This document shows, in pieces, positions 63,157 through 64,000 of a DNA stretch of 64,000 nt. The position numbers were made by a program, and so were the translations under genes. Under the pieces are notes generated by a model that worked only from the letters and a program-made list of their open reading frames with translations, had not been told where the DNA came from and did no database searches. How positions within the stretch are numbered: the stretch's first letter is position 1; the number at the start of each line of letters is the position of its first letter. The DNA is from Spartobacteria bacterium (lineage in GTDB: Bacteria; Verrucomicrobiota; Verrucomicrobiia; Chthoniobacterales; UBA10450). The stretch lies in the NCBI GenBank assembly GCA_003134765.1, contig PLCM01000032.1, positions 62,001 to 126,000 on the forward strand, read 5' to 3'.

Positions 63157-64000
63157 TCATGTAGTGGAGAGCAGACGTTCCGGCTCCGGCGAATTTCGAA
63201 ATTGTTCGTGTTCGCGAATGATTTCTTCGAAGACAGAACGCTCGTTAGGTCCGATGTCGCCGGGAAATTTGGCGGCGGATCGTTCCCATTTTGCCAGCCA
63301 ATCGCGGCTGAGCAGTTTGCGTCGTCCGGCGAGTCCGCTTTGGAACGCCGCGGGCGTCAGAGCGATGGTCGTCTCGAGCTTTTCTCCCGCGTTGCGGCCC
63401 CGGGCGACGTAAAACCCGGCAGCGAGGAGCGCGGCGCGGTTCGCCGTCGAACAGGTGTAGGTGAAAAGCTCGGCGGGCCGGCCGGCACAGGCGGCGAAGA
63501 CGCGTTGAAAAGTCGCGGCAGTCCAGAGCTGCGCTGAAGTTTTAGTCGAAAACATGTCGTAGAAAATAAAGTCCGGTGCGGGGGCGCGGCTCATTGCTTC
63601 GAGAAAATCCCCCGGGAAGAGGAGCCAGCTCAAACCGGGATGATTCTGCGATTGCCAGTGACCATCCGCGAGAAGCGCCTTGGCCGCGTCGGCTCGAAGA
63701 TAGGGAAAATCTTCCCGGCAGAGGAGGGCGAGCCGCAGGGAATCAAGATCGTTTTCGAAGCTCACGATGCGCATTGGCCGTCCTGCCGGGACTTCCTCGT
63801 AGCACTCGATTGCCGCCATCGCATTGGCCGCCGCGCCGAGACCGGCGTCCCAGATCACGAGCGGTGATTCGTCCTCGGAACTCCTCCCCAGCCTCTCCGC
63901 GAGGCGGGATTGTTCGACGTAAAGCTGCCTCGCCTCTTCCATCGGCGCGGTGCGCGAATGCATGATCTCGCCCGACGATAACTGGCGGATGCTGGAGAAG
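63157..64000 (-). CDS. MnmC-like tRNA 5-methylaminomethyl-2-thiouridine methyltransferase (5' truncated by window edge)
   Basis: Frame stays open to window end (FSSIRQLSSGEIMHSRTAPMEEARQLYVEQSRLAERL); IWDAGLGAAANAMAAI, FIFYDMFSTKTSAQLWT, ELFTYTCSTANRAALLAAGFYVARG. Confidence 0.88.
   Translation of the reverse strand, partial: FSSIRQLSSGEIMHSRTAPMEEARQLYVEQSRLAERLGRSSEDESPLVIWDAGLGAAANAMAAIECYEEVPAGRPMRIVSFENDLDSLRLALLCREDFPYLRADAAKALLADGHWQSQNHPGLSWLLFPGDFLEAMSRAPAPDFIFYDMFSTKTSAQLWTAATFQRVFAACAGRPAELFTYTCSTANRAALLAAGFYVARGRNAGEKLETTIALTPAAFQSGLAGRRKLLSRDWLAKWERSAAKFPGDIGPNERSVFEEIIREHEQFRNSPEPERLLSTT

Noticed and set aside
62848-63963. RiPP biosynthetic cluster (small Cys/Trp peptide plus adjacent methyltransferase-like gene)
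   Set aside because: The neighbour is an MnmC-like tRNA-modification protein, not a peptide-maturation enzyme; no radical SAM, LanM, YcaO or dedicated exporter is adjacent.

Overview
64 kb of GC-rich bacterial chromosome. Gene content and repeat style suggest a soil Verrucomicrobiota/PVC-type organism, but that placement is inference; no marker was searched. About 45 protein-coding genes are supportable. The housekeeping backbone includes thiG (partial), polX, priA, gap-pgk-tpiA, ptsN-like EIIA, argS, treY, efp, kpsF/kdsD, PBP1A, a MidA-like methyltransferase and an mnmC-like gene (partial). Accessory modules: (1) a cNMP-binding/4x[4Fe-4S] protein, a membrane protein with two H-X13-H helices, and a decaheme c-type cytochrome, which together look like a transmembrane electron conduit; (2) an adjacent but separate LOR/SDH (TIGR00300-like) gene and an arginine-dihydrolase-like gene, resembling a split, order-swapped cyanobacterial AgrE/ArgZ; (3) a beta-barrel / orphan histidine kinase / cupredoxin-like operon; (4) tandem ADOP/MacB-type permeases; (5) an MBOAT/SGNH pair inside the gap-pgk-tpi operon, plus a repeat-flanked four-helix-bundle ORF between gap and pgk. 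The most distinctive genome-scale signal is a dense set of palindromic elements. One large group has a GTAG foot followed by a hairpin, mostly as inverted pairs (GTAG-hairpin...hairpin-CTAC), and a RAYT (REP-associated tyrosine transposase) gene sits between identical 25-nt copies. These elements fill most convergent intergenic gaps, their GTAG supplies TAG stop codons of several genes, and copies lie in frame inside polX, a helicase and argS. No tRNA, rRNA or CRISPR array was recognised by eye.
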